This document shows, piece after piece, positions 52,812 to 63,568 of a stretch of DNA of 64,000 nucleotides. The notes under the pieces were generated by a model that was not told where the DNA came from, made no database searches, and saw nothing but the letters and a program-made list of their open reading frames with translations. Origin of the DNA: Pelmatolapia mariae (Eukaryota > Chordata > Actinopteri > Cichliformes > Cichlidae); the NCBI RefSeq assembly GCF_036321145.2, contig NC_086229.1:2825001-2889000 (forward strand), given 5' to 3'. How positions within the stretch are numbered: position 1 is the first letter of the stretch; each line of letters starts with the position of its first letter. The position numbers were made by a program, and so were the translations under genes.

Positions 52812-55263
52812 ATCACTTCCTGTTCCTGCTCAAACACAGTGGTGTTTCTGAGTAGCTTTTCTGCTTAGCAATTTAATTTAAATCTCTTGATACATCCCTT
52901 TTTCATAGTATAATCTTAACGTGCTTCATCTGAATCACCCTTTCTGTGTGCTCACTGCCTAATTTATAGCCAAAGTATTCACTCACTGTCTCTGTACTGT
53001 TTCGCTAGCTTAGCTTAGCTCGTAGCCGACTCGTTAGCACCATGGCTACTTCACCTGTCCCTCCTGCACTTTCCTGCTCATTGTGTCAGATGTTTAGTTA
53101 CTCCTCGGCCTCCTTTAGCAGTAGTGATACCTGTAACAAATGTAGCATATTTGCAGCTCTGGAGGCCAGGATTACTGAATTGGAGACTCGGCTTCGCACC
53201 CTTCATTCACCCGTAGCTAGCCAGGCCCCTGTAGCTGGTGCAGCCGAAGATAGCGTAGGCCCCGCTAGCTGTTCCCCGGCAGACCCCAAGCAGCTGGGGA
53301 AAGAGGGTGGCTGGGTGACGGTGAGGAGGAAGCATAGTCTTAAACTGAAGCCCCAGGTACACCACCAACCTGTTCATGTGTCTAACCGTTTTTCCCCACT
53401 CGGCGACACACCCGCCGGGGGTCAAACTCTGGTAATTGGCGATTCTGTTCTCAGACATGTGAAGCTAGAGACACCGGCAACCATAGTCAATTGCCTTCCA
53501 GGGGCCAGAGCAGGCGACATTGAAGGAAATTTAAAACTGCTGGCTAAGGGTAAACGTAAATACAGTAAGATCATAATTCACGTCGGCAGTAATGACACCC
53601 GGTTACGTCAATCGGAGGTCACTAAAATCAATATTGAATCGGTGTGTAACTTTGCCAAAACAATGTCGGACTCTGTAGTTTTCTCTGGTCCCCTCCCCAA
53701 TCAGACCAGGAGTGACATGTTTAGCCGCATGTTCTCCTTAAATTGCTGGCTGTCTGAGTGGTGTCCCAGAAACGATGTGGGCTTCATAGATAATTGGCAA
53801 ACCTTCTGGAGGAAACCTGGTCTTTTTAGGAGAGACGGCATCCATCCCACTTTGGATGGAGCAGCTCTCATTTCTAGAAATATGGACCAATTTATTAAAC
53901 TCCCCAAAATATGACTATCCAGAGTTGGGACCAGGAAGCAGAGTTGCAGTCTTACACGCCTCTCTGCAGCTTCTCTCCTCCTGCTACCACCCCAAAAACC
54001 CATCTCCATTCAGACTGTGTCAGCTCCCAAACAGACAAAAAACAAACTAAAAACCAGCAATAAACAACTTAAACATAAAAAATCACAAAGAAAGAACAAT
54101 ACAGTATCCACATCTGAACCAAAGAGTAAAACAATGAAATGTGGATTATTAAATATTAGGTCTCTCTCCTCCAAGTCTCTGTTAGTACATGACTTAATAA
54201 TTGATCAACAAATCGATTTACTCTGCCTTACAGAAACCTGGTTGCAGCAGGATGATTATGTTAGTTTAAATGAATCAACACCCCCGAGTCATTCTAACTA
54301 CCAGAAACCTCGAAGCACAGGCCAAGGGGGCGGTGTGGCAGCAATTTTTCACACCAGCCTATTAATTAACGAAAGACCAAGACAGACTTTTAATTCATTT
54401 GAAAGCCTGATGCTTAGCCTCGTCCACCCCAGCTGTAAAACTCAGAAACCAGTCTTACTTGTTATCATCTATCGTCCACCTGGGCCTTACACAGAGTTTC
54501 TCTCTGATTTCTCAGACTTTTTATCGGATTTAGTGCTCAGCTCAGATAAAATAATTATTGTGGGTGATTTTAACATCCATGTAGATGCTAAAAATGACAG
54601 CCTCAACATCGCATTTAATCTGTTATTAGACTCAATTGGCTTCTCTCAAAATGTAAAAGAACCCACCCACCACTTTAATCACACTCTAGATCTCATTTTA
54701 ACATATGGCATAGAAACTGAACATTTAACAGTGTTTCCTGAAAACCCTCTGCTGTCTGATCATTTCCTGATAACATTTACATTTACAATAATTGATTACA
54801 CAGCAATGGAGAGTAGACTTTATCAAAGTAGATGTCTTTCTGAAAGTGCTGTAACTAAGTTTAAGAATATAATCCACCCACTGTTATCTTCTTCAATGCC
54901 CTGTACCAACATAGAGCAGAGCAGCTATCTGAACGCTACTCCAACAGAGGTCGATTATCTTGTTAATAATTTTACCTCCTCACTACGTACAACTCTGGAT
55001 ACTGTAGCTCCTGTGAAAACTAAGGCCTCAAATCCAAAGTCCCTGACTCCGTGGTATAATTCTCAAACACGTAGCCTAAAGCAGATAACCCGTAAGCTGG
55101 AGAGGAAATGGCGTGTCACAAATTTAGAGGATCATCATTTAGCCTGGAGAAATAGTTTGCTGCTTTATAAGAAAGCCCTCCACAAAGCCAGAACATCTTA
55201 CTATTCGTCACTGATTGAAGAAAATAAGAACAACCCCAGGTTTCTCTTCAGCACTGTAGCCAG
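52812..55263 (+). mobile_element. L2-type LINE, 5' half
   Basis: A 5' UTR of about 230 bp is followed by ORF1 and the first part of ORF2. The element looks full at its 5' end, which is uncommon. It is cut by the ERV at 55264 before the reverse transcriptase. The 3' half presumably lies right of the window. Confidence 0.8.
53042..53914 (+). CDS. L2 LINE ORF1 with SGNH esterase domain
   Basis: This 290-codon intact frame begins MATSPVPPALSCSLC. It contains a Cys pair/zinc-like start, a short coiled coil (ALEARITELETRLRTL), and an SGNH/GDSL hydrolase domain: block I TLVIGDSVLRHV (Ser), block III HVGSNDTR (Asn), and the His block RRDGIHPTLDGAALISRNM. Such esterase ORF1 proteins are known from CR1/L2 LINEs, where they are thought to assist RNA or membrane association. 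Its intactness suggests a young insertion. Confidence 0.85.
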   Translation: MATSPVPPALSCSLCQMFSYSSASFSSSDTCNKCSIFAALEARITELETRLRTLHSPVASQAPVAGAAEDSVGPASCSPADPKQLGKEGGWVTVRRKHSLKLKPQVHHQPVHVSNRFSPLGDTPAGGQTLVIGDSVLRHVKLETPATIVNCLPGARAGDIEGNLKLLAKGKRKYSKIIIHVGSNDTRLRQSEVTKINIESVCNFAKTMSDSVVFSGPLPNQTRSDMFSRMFSLNCWLSEWCPRNDVGFIDNWQTFWRKPGLFRRDGIHPTLDGAALISRNMDQFIKLPKI

Positions 55264-55357
55264 TGTTGGGATTTTGAGATTCTTTTATTGTTATCATATA
55301 ATCTGTCTTATGATAAATGCATTGATGACATGTTTTACAGTATTATTTTATCAGTAA
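54017..55357 (+). pseudogene. L2 LINE ORF2, endonuclease part only
   Basis: The APE-type endonuclease is complete: CGLLNIRSL, LLCLTETWL (Glu), VIIYRPPG, IIIVGDFNIH (Asp/Asn), LDLILT and LLSDHFLITF (SDH catalytic block). The linker follows (WYNSQTRSLKQITRKLERKW). At codon ~416 (55264) the sequence passes into the ERV LTR, and the last 30 codons are viral LTR read by chance. No reverse transcriptase remains in view. Confidence 0.85.
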
Positions 55358-56021
55358 TATTGTTTACAGGGTTCATATTGCATTGAATAGGTTTGTCATC
55401 ACATTCATTCTATTCACAGGAAGAGTTCATTTTATACACATTGCATATCTGTGCTTGTTTAGAGTTGATGTTCTATCCAAGAGGGTTTTAAGCTTCACTG
55501 GTGAGAGTGTCCAGGTGATACATGTTGAGGGAAGATGAGAACATAGCAGGTTAATTGCATGCATGCTTACAATACACATAAATCTAGTAGCAGGCCTGAG
55601 CGAAGGCCCGAGTGTCTTCTGCTTCTTATTTGAGACCTGCGCCAATTCAGTCTGCTTAGAGATTGAGGACGAGGGTCAATTATTAGCCCTTAGAGGCCCT
55701 GAAGCTTGAAGTTGTTACCTTAAAAGGAAGGTGTTATCAAAAAGAGAAGTTATATGTCTGTTTATAGTTATTAAGATGTACAAGATCTACCCTTGTCTGT
55801 AAACAATGACTGTACACAATGTATTTTTGACTTGTATTGACGTGTACGTGGGGGCGTGATCCTCTATGCTATAAAACCAGAACCCAGTGTATTTTTGTCA
55901 GAGCAAAACAGGCCATATGCTGATGGTTGTTCTCCGTTGTCAATAAACTCATCGTTTGATTGCACTTGTCTGGTGCCTCCGTCGTTTGTTGTCTGATCTG
56001 CAGTTGAATGATCTCGCTTCA
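55264..56021 (+). repeat. ERV-2 5' LTR
   Basis: It begins TGTTGGGATTTTG and ends CTCGCTTCA. TATAAAA is at 55870-55876 and AATAAA at 55942-55947, in the usual U3-R-U5 layout. A primer-site-like TGGTGGAGGATGCGGGC follows at 56024. I could not assign the tRNA. Confidence 0.8.
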
Positions 56022-56648
56022 TTTGGTGGAGGATGCGGGCAACTAAAGATCAGCAGAAAGAAGTACAGGTGTTTGTTGTCGAGGCGGAGGTCGAGGCCAG
56101 ATCAGGTGATCGAACGGCATACGTCACGGTGATCGCTTGACTATTGGGCCCGCAAAAAGGTAAGGCACAAACCTCTTAAACTGAAATTGTGCTGTATTGG
56201 ATTATAATTCTAGAATATGTAGTCAAGTGGTCATCCGTTGATCTCTGTTTTGAGTTTTGTTTGAAACGAAAACCTTTGTTGCAACGAAAGTGAAACTTAA
56301 GAGTAGTGTTGTGTTCACAGTCGCTCGGAAAAAGCAGTACTGAGCTAAAAGTAATTTGAGTGTTGTGTTCACGGTCGCTCGGAAAAAGCACTACTGAGCT
56401 AAAAGTAATTTGAGATGTTGTGTTAAGAAAATAGAGAGAAGAGAGATTGAGCTGTGATTGAGGAATAAAGAGATTATAAGTGTCTAAAAGTCACGGAGCC
56501 GGAGGACTCCACCCCCGGGAAAGACGTTTCCTGGGTATTAAACTGGGGGAAGGGCCCCACTGAGATTTTGTGGCCTCAGATATAGCCCTGGTGATCGCAG
56601 AGGATCATTGTTAGGGAGACACTTAATTAAGAGAAAGAGAATAAATAC

Positions 56649-58168
56649 CGGACGAGAAGGTCCGAGGATTTGATACATGTTTCTAAGAGAATAAATACCG
56701 GACGCGAAGGGTCCGAGGTGTTGATATATGATTTAAGAGAATTCAAGTCAGCCGCGAGCCGATCAGTAAAACAAATGTGGCCGAAGGTTGGATCTGATAT
56801 GAGGCGAACAGAGGACCGGTCTAAAAAGATTAAAAGGTACGCACAAACCTGTTCAATAAGCAAATTTGTGCAAATTGGCTGAATTCTAAATTATCTGTTC
56901 GCTGAGTAGATGATCTTAACTACTAAATTGGCGCAGTAGTGGTAAAACTGAATTCTTGAGAATAAAGCAAAACGTTGAAGTAATGAATGAGAAACTTTGA
57001 AGTAATGAGAAGCTTTGAAGCAAGGATAATGAAACTTTGAGAAACAGACAGTACTGAGTTAAAAGGTTATTTGGTATTTCATGGTAAAAGAGAAAAAGAG
57101 ACCAATGTATGTTTAAGAATAAAAAAGAATATAAGAGTTATTGGTTAGATTATGGTTTAATAAGTGTCAAACTCCTGTACCTCTTTGAGACTTCAAAGAG
57201 GAGCTCCGGCGTGGGCATTTGGGAGACGCTTATTTGTAAGTAAAAGGATTAAGTTCGGACGAGGAAGTCCGACAGAAACACCTGGTGCTGTCAGGATGTT
57301 TAAGTGACACAGAAGTTCAGAAAAGCGAGTCAGAAATGGTTTTGTGGCTCTTGGTAAACTGATTGTGAAGGAAAATCAGTGTTTATTGTGCTAAAGTAAC
57401 AGATCCGGCGCGGTCTGACGGGAAGAATCAGCTGCACAATTCTGAGTGTGCAGCGTTGTTGATATTAATAGATCCAGCGTGGTCTGAGGAAAAGAAATAA
57501 ATCGGTTAATGGCTGATATATTTATATGAATTTTGGTGGATCTGCTGAGGTCCAGAAAATAATCAATGCGGACTGTGTTGGTAAATGATCCAGGAAGAAT
57601 TGCCCTGGGTCTGTGTCTGTGTGTGTGTGTTGTTCAGTGACAACATGCGCAGTTTAAAATTGGGCCCTGTTCCTTCCTCTTTTTAGTTTCAAAACACAAA
57701 GGCTGTTGGATTAAGAATTACTGTGTGAAGAACGGCTTCACTTTTGACTAGGTAAATAATATGCTTACTTTTGGGTCTATGAAGATCTCGTAACATTCCG
57801 GGGGAGATGCCGGGGTAAAAAGAGTGAGCTCAGACGAGGGAGTCCGAGAAAAAGACACCGTGAGTTGAGCAAGGTGTTAACTGACTCAGGATTTCAGAGA
57901 ATCGAGTCAGCTGTGATCTTGAGTTCTAATGGTAAGTTGATTCTAAAGGAAAATCAATGTTTACCATGTTGAAGTAATTCTGATGATATTACTAGGTGAA
58001 GAATAAGTTGTGTAAATGTGGACACACAATTGTGTTGATATGGATGGATCGGCTGCGGTCCATCTGATAAGTGAATACTGGGTAAACTGAGACAAGAAAC
58101 TGTTTTTAAATCTTCACTGGCTGCAGTGATGTACATGTGCTGAAGATTACTGGACCCGGCGAGGTCCA
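56649..58168 (+). repeat. Series of short hairpins in ERV-2 leader
   Basis: Nine stem-loops with 5-7 bp stems were found by eye. With GAR-type loops: 56649-56664 (CGGAC-GAGAAG-GTCCG), 56699-56715, 57255-57272, 57829-57848 (one mismatch). With GC-type loops: 57401-57416 (AGATC-CGGCGC-GGTCT), 57470-57485, 57537-57554, 58044-58063, 58151-58168 (TGGACC-CGGCGA-GGTCCA). Eight of nine loops are six bases long. Stem changes are often compensated, for example GGACC/GGTCC against AGATC/GGTCT. Confidence 0.6.
57180..57201 (+). repeat. Strong 9-bp-stem hairpin in ERV-2 leader
   Basis: CCTCTTTGA pairs perfectly with TCAAAGAGG around the loop GACT. It is followed by GAGCTCCGGCG, not by a T run. Confidence 0.8.
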
Positions 58169-59418
58169 TATGATGAAGTTCTTGGGCAGATAAATGACAG
58201 AAACAGTTTCTGAATTTTGAGGAGAATTCTGAAGCACTGAGGTTGAATTTTCTCTGTGCTTGGTGCGCTGTGTGGACTTATATTAGAGTTATAAGTCCAA
58301 AGGTTATGACCTGGAGGTCATTCATGGTGTTTAAAGAAGAATAGGAATTACAAAAGGATATTTAATGTCATATTTTGTGTAAATTGAGGAAAACTCACCA
58401 CATGTGTCCCTTTAAATTTAAATTTAATTTTCCTAAAACATGTGTTCACCTTTTTTCATTTAAAGGGACACAGACATTAACACACACACACAGTTCTTGG
58501 GTGTGAGTTACTTCCTCTTTTAATTTTAAACTGCAACACATGTGTGCATTGAACTAGAATTTCAGCAGAAATTAGAAAACACTGGAATGCAATAAAATAA
58601 AGTAGAATAGAATAATATATACAATAGAATAAAATAGAATACCAATACTATATACAGCTGAGTAAGAAAATACAAAATACAATTTTGTCAAAGAAAGAAT
58701 TGCACATATAGCAGTCTTATTGCACGTATGAGGGTTCTGGTAAAGTACTAGTTCTGGTAAAGTAAAAGATTATGCTCAAAGTTTTATGCCCTGGAGGCCA
58801 AGAGTCGTGTGTAGAGAAGAACATGACTTAGAAACGGACATTTAAGGTCACATTTTGTCTAAGATGGGGAGAATTGTCCCAGATGTGTTTATTTCTCTTC
58901 TTTTTAAGAGGACAGACGCAGTCACTGAGTGTTGTCTACTTCCTCTTTCTGATTCTAAGCAAGCATGTTTGATAAAATACTCTTAGGAAAGCGTATTTTG
59001 AGTGCTTCTAAGTGTGTGAATGTTGTGAGTACTTGATTTGAATGATTCTGTGTGATTTGTACAAAATAATAAATAAGTAATAATAACTCATAGGAGAGTG
59101 CGTGAATAGAGGAGGCCTGAGAGAGAACTGTGTGCATCAAACAGGAAGTCTGATTATAGCTTGTGAGTTAGAGAGACATTGCAGCATGAAAACAGAGGAA
59201 TTAGAGACTGAATGTCTTAAGAAAAAGTAATAAAATTATATTAATTACATGTTTTAGAAAAGACAAAGACCGAGAAAATAAAATACATGAACTGACATTT
59301 ACATTAATGAATAGAAAACGCACGTACACAAATTGCTACAGGTGAAATTATTGTTGGAAACAATCAGAAGTGGGATAGTTTAATACACCCAGGCAATGAA
59401 GAAAGCAGCTTACACTCC

Positions 59419-59680
59419 TTTAATTTCCAGAGTCAGTGTGTCCCCTGCCCTCATAGCACTCGTGCCCAATTGGCCCCCGTATCAGGCGAGCATGGAAGGC
59501 TGGACAGCCCATGACGGGTAAGATCCCACCTCGAAACCCTGGGACAACCTAAGGCAAGGCGCAGTCACGATTGCTTGAACCTAAGTCCCTAAGTGAGCTT
59601 GGACTCACTGGCGGAGACGGGACTTCAAGGGTAAAGCCGCTGGGGCAGAGGGGGAAATGCTAAACAAACATGTCATTAAC
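59419..59680 (+). other. GC-rich island in ERV-2 interior
   Basis: This is distinctly more GC-rich than the sequence on either side. It runs from CAGTGTGTCCCCTGCCC through GGAAGGCTGGACAGCCCATG and GGGACAACCTAAGGCAAGGC to GGCAGAGGGGGAAATG. No long open frame is present. It feels like a conserved retroviral leader segment, but I cannot identify it. Confidence 0.35.
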
Positions 59681-61338
59681 AATGACGAGTGATGAGCCAA
59701 AGAGGGGAGACACTCACTGTCTTTCAGGGTGAATTGTTCCCTGAACCTGAAATCAAGCTCTAACTTCTGGCTGAGGACAAGGAATGCTGTTAAAAAGGGA
59801 GAAATTTGGGAAAGAGAAAAACTGACTGTTTAAGTGGAACCTTGTGAGGGAGTCTGAAAAAACACGAAAAGAAACATATACACAATCACACACACAAATA
59901 GAAAATGCGTTAACCTTAGAATACAAAAGAGTTCATGAAGATCAGATAGCAGGTTTAGCATAGGAGTCTGTTTATCATGTTGTCCAACTCGCTTAGTGTG
60001 TAGTAGTTTTCAGAAGAGAAAATTTAGAATTTAGTGATGATGGTGTGCAAGTTGTGTGGTGTTTAACGAGATTTTCTGTGTTTTGAGCAGGTGAAATTAT
60101 GTTAAGTTGACCTGAGAGTGTCAGGACCCTGAAGAACTTGTGGCAAAATGTTCTGTGTTTAAGATTGTTGAGGTTGTTGTTGTAGTGATGGGTTACTTCT
60201 ATCGGTTAGATTTGTGTTGTTTTCTTATTTTAATAGAGGGAGTTTTATCAAACATGCACATGTCTAAGGGGGTCCATCATTTTTGTAACAGTGCACTTAG
60301 AAAAACCTGTCAGGTGATTTTGTTTTGTGTTTTGATGAGCTAATAATCAGCTCTCTTCTTCTCATTTTTGTTCTAAGCAGGCCTGAAAAAGAGTGGATAA
60401 CAGCGTTGAAAATTCTCGGGAGAACAAATATAAGGTGACCTTCTCCAGATTACAATGGGCAGAGGAGAAGGCTAAGTCTCTGTCTAAAAGATTGCCGCGA
60501 GCCAATCCAGTCTAAAAGCAGAAAGAATTATTTCCCTAAAAACAAAATAAAACAAAAAATGAGTTGATGTTGCTGAGAGTGAAGACTGATTATTTGCGAG
60601 ATAGTCTCCACTGTCAGCAATACCTGATGTTAATGCATGTGAGTGAATGTGTGTAAATGGATGGTGACTGGATGGACGAGGCAGACCATAGGTTGGACCG
60701 ACTGGACACTGAGATAAAGACTGGACTAAGGTTAGACACATGACTGATAACTGTTCTGTTTTAAGTTTCCTTTCTCATAACACAGATTGGATCGTAAGTG
60801 GGAAAAAACTGAGTATGAAATGTGAAGTTTTGGTTAACACACAGGTTTTGTTTCTAGGAAGTTCCAAGGATGCAGGCTGTGGATGGAGCCAAGAAAAGAT
60901 TTGACATGATGAATAATTTGATTTCATTCCTTAAACACAGGTTTGAAGGGCCGGAGCATGTATACCTAATATGATATGACTAACCTTTTTCTCTTAATTT
61001 TCTAAGCTCGAGTGAAGGATTTTGAGTTTGTAACACATAAGATGTGTTACAAAAGGGGGGAGTTATAGGATTTAAGGTTTAATTTGAAATGGGTTTTAGG
61101 ATCGTTTTATGACGTTTGGGGTTTTTGATAATTTAGATATGGTAAAATTGAGGCAGAAATTGTTATTTTCATGTTCTTTTCGATCTGTTTTTATGCTCAG
61201 ATGGTGATGGTTTATATCTTACCCTGGGTGTGTTTAACAAGGCTGACAGTGTTGCTCACACACATGAAGGCCATGGAGATTAAGTAAAGTTAATATGAAG
61301 GACAGAGCCCAGAACATGATATGGTGAAACAACTTTGA
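59681..61338 (+). other. ERV-2 interior, gag not recognisable
   Basis: This AT-rich stretch has only short frames. The expected gag lies here by position, but no capsid motif was found. Confidence 0.35.
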
Positions 61339-61732
61339 ATGATTAAAGGAACCTTAGATGAACACAGTAGATTAGTGAGGTGTAGCAGAGAGAGGCTTTT
61401 TGTTTTCTATCCTTTACAGGAGAAGATTTCAGGACCACAGCAACCACAGGGGTGGCGAGAATCCTGGAAGCCCGAGATCGAACGGAACCAACCAGAGAAA
61501 GGAGAAAAACAGAGCACAAAGACACCTAGTTGTTTATATTGCAAAGAAGATCAAAAGCTTGTTAGACATAGGTTATAATGGAAGCATAAAAGGGATGAGA
61601 GGAACTTTACATAACATAGAAATCCTGCAACAATTCGTAAATTGCCCAAACACAGTGTTCAGACCGGATATGCGCTACCCGTTAAAGGGGGCGAAGAAAT
61701 CAGGCCTAAGTTTGAAAGATGAAATGGGTTAA
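61339..61732 (+). pseudogene. ERV-2 gag nucleocapsid-like remnant
   Basis: There are two overlapping short frames. One is rich in Gln, Pro, Lys and Glu and ends in CLYCKEDQKLVRH, which looks like a decayed CCHC knuckle. The other continues with basic residues. Position before pol supports nucleocapsid, but the evidence is weak. Confidence 0.35.
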
Positions 61733-61944
61733 CTCGATAGAGGATGTTTCCAAAGGTTGGGAAAATAATGTAGGACCTTTTACCAGGAGAAAGCTAATTG
61801 TATCTTTTACACTTTACAGTGTGCACTGAGGGAAGTCAGGAATAGTTTAAATTAGGATTGAAAAAATTAAACTAGGTGAAAAGGGGGTGTAGCAAGTAGA
61901 TTTAGGGCAGCTCACAGCCTGGCGTAAACGCAAGGTGCTGTCAC

Positions 61945-62128
61945 ACAGCTTAAGTTATTTGCCGGAGGTTTCTTCCTGTTAAAAGGAAGTTTTTCCTTCC
62001 CACTGTTGCCAAAGTGCTTGCTCAATAAGGGGTCACAAGATTGTTGGGTTTTTCTCTGTATCTATGAAGCGCCTTGAGGCAACTTTTGTTGTGATTTGGC
62101 GCTATATAAATAAAATTCAATTGGATTG
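61945..62128 (+). mobile_element. L2-type LINE 3' UTR fragment
   Basis: TTTTTCCTTCCCACTGTTGC, GGGTTTTTCTCTGTATCTAT and the end AAGCGCCTTGAGGCAAC followed by TTTGGCGCTATATAAATAAA and an ATTCAATTGG tail are the conserved 3' end of a common fish L2 family. There is no coding part. It lies within ERV-2. Confidence 0.75.
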
Positions 62129-62549
62129 TATTGAAGTAAACTTAAATGTGATAAATTAGGAATTAGTTCATTTCTCAAGTGAGAAATGAAAAAGGGGGAC
62201 TGGTGTTAGGAATAAAAGAAATATTTTTTAATGTGTAATGTGTACCTGCTCATTATCTTGTTTTATGTACTTTAATAATGAAGGCTTGTAGAGCAAGGCC
62301 ACCTTTGACTCACAAACAAGTGCTCAGCCAGATTGAAAAACAGGAAGTTTTAGTGCACAAGGCATATTAATAGATATAGACACAAAAAAGAGGAACTCCC
62401 CATATAAACAACGTTCAAGCCTGTGTGACGTGTAAAGTACCGAAATAACACCATATAAGTCACAGCTGATGATTCTAATGTTAGAAGACCTCTTGCAACT
62501 GGCGTCTCAGCTGTGCAGAGGTCTCTCACCCCCGGAAGATGATTGAATA

Positions 62550-63300
62550 AAGAAAGACAGGCACCCTACATGCATACAGCATGCAGCAGGGGTTGCCAAA
62601 ATAATATAGAAAACAGCACATGTAGTGAGAGAACACCCACTAAAAGTTCTGACTACACACGGTGTGGTGGCATATGTGAACTCGCAGGCGTTCACTATGA
62701 CATCATTAGCACAATAGAGACTGAGTAAAGTTTTAGATGCTCCAAATCTGACATTTACACATGAAGGAATCAATATGGCAGATTTAATGGGATCAGGAGA
62801 ACCTCATGATTGTACTAAGAAAGCAGAAGTTGAAGGGAAAGTCAGGGAAGATTTAAAAGCAGAACCTATCCCTGGAGCTGAGGATTGGTTCATAGATGGC
62901 TGCTGTCATCGTGATGAAGAAGGATCGAAAGCAGGCTATGCTATCGTCTGCAAACAAGGAACTGAATTTGAGCCCACGAGGAACTCCAGCAGTGGAAGGA
63001 GCCATGCTGGACGGGTCCTTATGAGGTCGTTGCCAGAACAACCACAGCAGTTCAACTGAAAGGGAAAGGCGATACCTGGTATCATTGGTCGCAGTGTGCG
63101 CCAGCACATGAGAGTTTAGTAGAGGAAAACTCCTCTACATCCAACACAGGTGGTAACGAGCAGAGGCAAAATAAATCCTCTCACCTGTGCAACGGGCCAA
63201 CCAGTAGTCCACCTGGGAGGCCGAAGAAAGAAGAGCAGCAGCTTAGAAGGTCGCCACGCCAGCAGAAAGGAGCGGTGACAAGTTGAGGACTCCACAAAAG
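62550..63300 (+). pseudogene. ERV-2 pol remnant: RNase H joined to integrase tail
   Basis: The RT-RNase H connection is visible with two stops (HAAGVAKI, HGVVAYVNSQAFT, FTHEGINMADL). Then the RNase H start DWFIDGCCHRDEEG follows (62880s) with its first Asp. After about 30 more codons the sequence jumps to WTGPYEVVARTTTAVQLKG, the C-terminal strand-rich domain of retroviral integrase, and then a Ser/Lys-rich tail. The rest of RNase H and the integrase core are deleted. Confidence 0.75.
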
Positions 63301-63369
63301 CAGGGGAGTTTCATTCCAGGATATAAAGTTTATATAACATGATGCAAACACACGAATCAGAGACACGTA

Positions 63370-63462
63370 ATGAGAAAACTGATTAAAATGTTCCTTACAA
63401 CTACATGTTTATTGTATGCAATGATATTAACTATGGCTGTGTTGTTTATTGTCTATATTTAG
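63370..63462 (+). pseudogene. ERV-2 env leader-like segment
   Basis: A 30-codon frame begins MRKLIKMF and consists of one hydrophobic run, ending at TAG (63460-63462). Position just before the env body suggests the env leader, cut off by this stop. Confidence 0.45.
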
Positions 63463-63568
63463 CAGGGCACTTCGGACCACTTGTCTGAACACAGAGGCCA
63501 GTCCAGCACAGCGCTTCCTGAGACTGTAGTTGCTAAAACGGGATCGGTAAAAAAGACAAAAGCGCGAG

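Larger units (their letters stand above)
56022..59418 (+). other. ERV-2 long non-coding leader
   Basis: About 3.4 kb lack any coding frame of note. The leader contains a 54-bp direct repeat (56307-56360, 56361-56414), degenerate units of roughly 580 bp (compare 57240-57440 with 57825-57990), and a series of hairpins. Its last part is shared with ERV-1. Retroviral leaders usually carry packaging and dimerisation signals, but rarely over this length. Confidence 0.6.

Noticed and set aside
56307..56414. Host gene promoter repeats
   Set aside because: The 54-bp duplication lies within the ERV-2 leader just after the LTR and primer site, so it is viral sequence.
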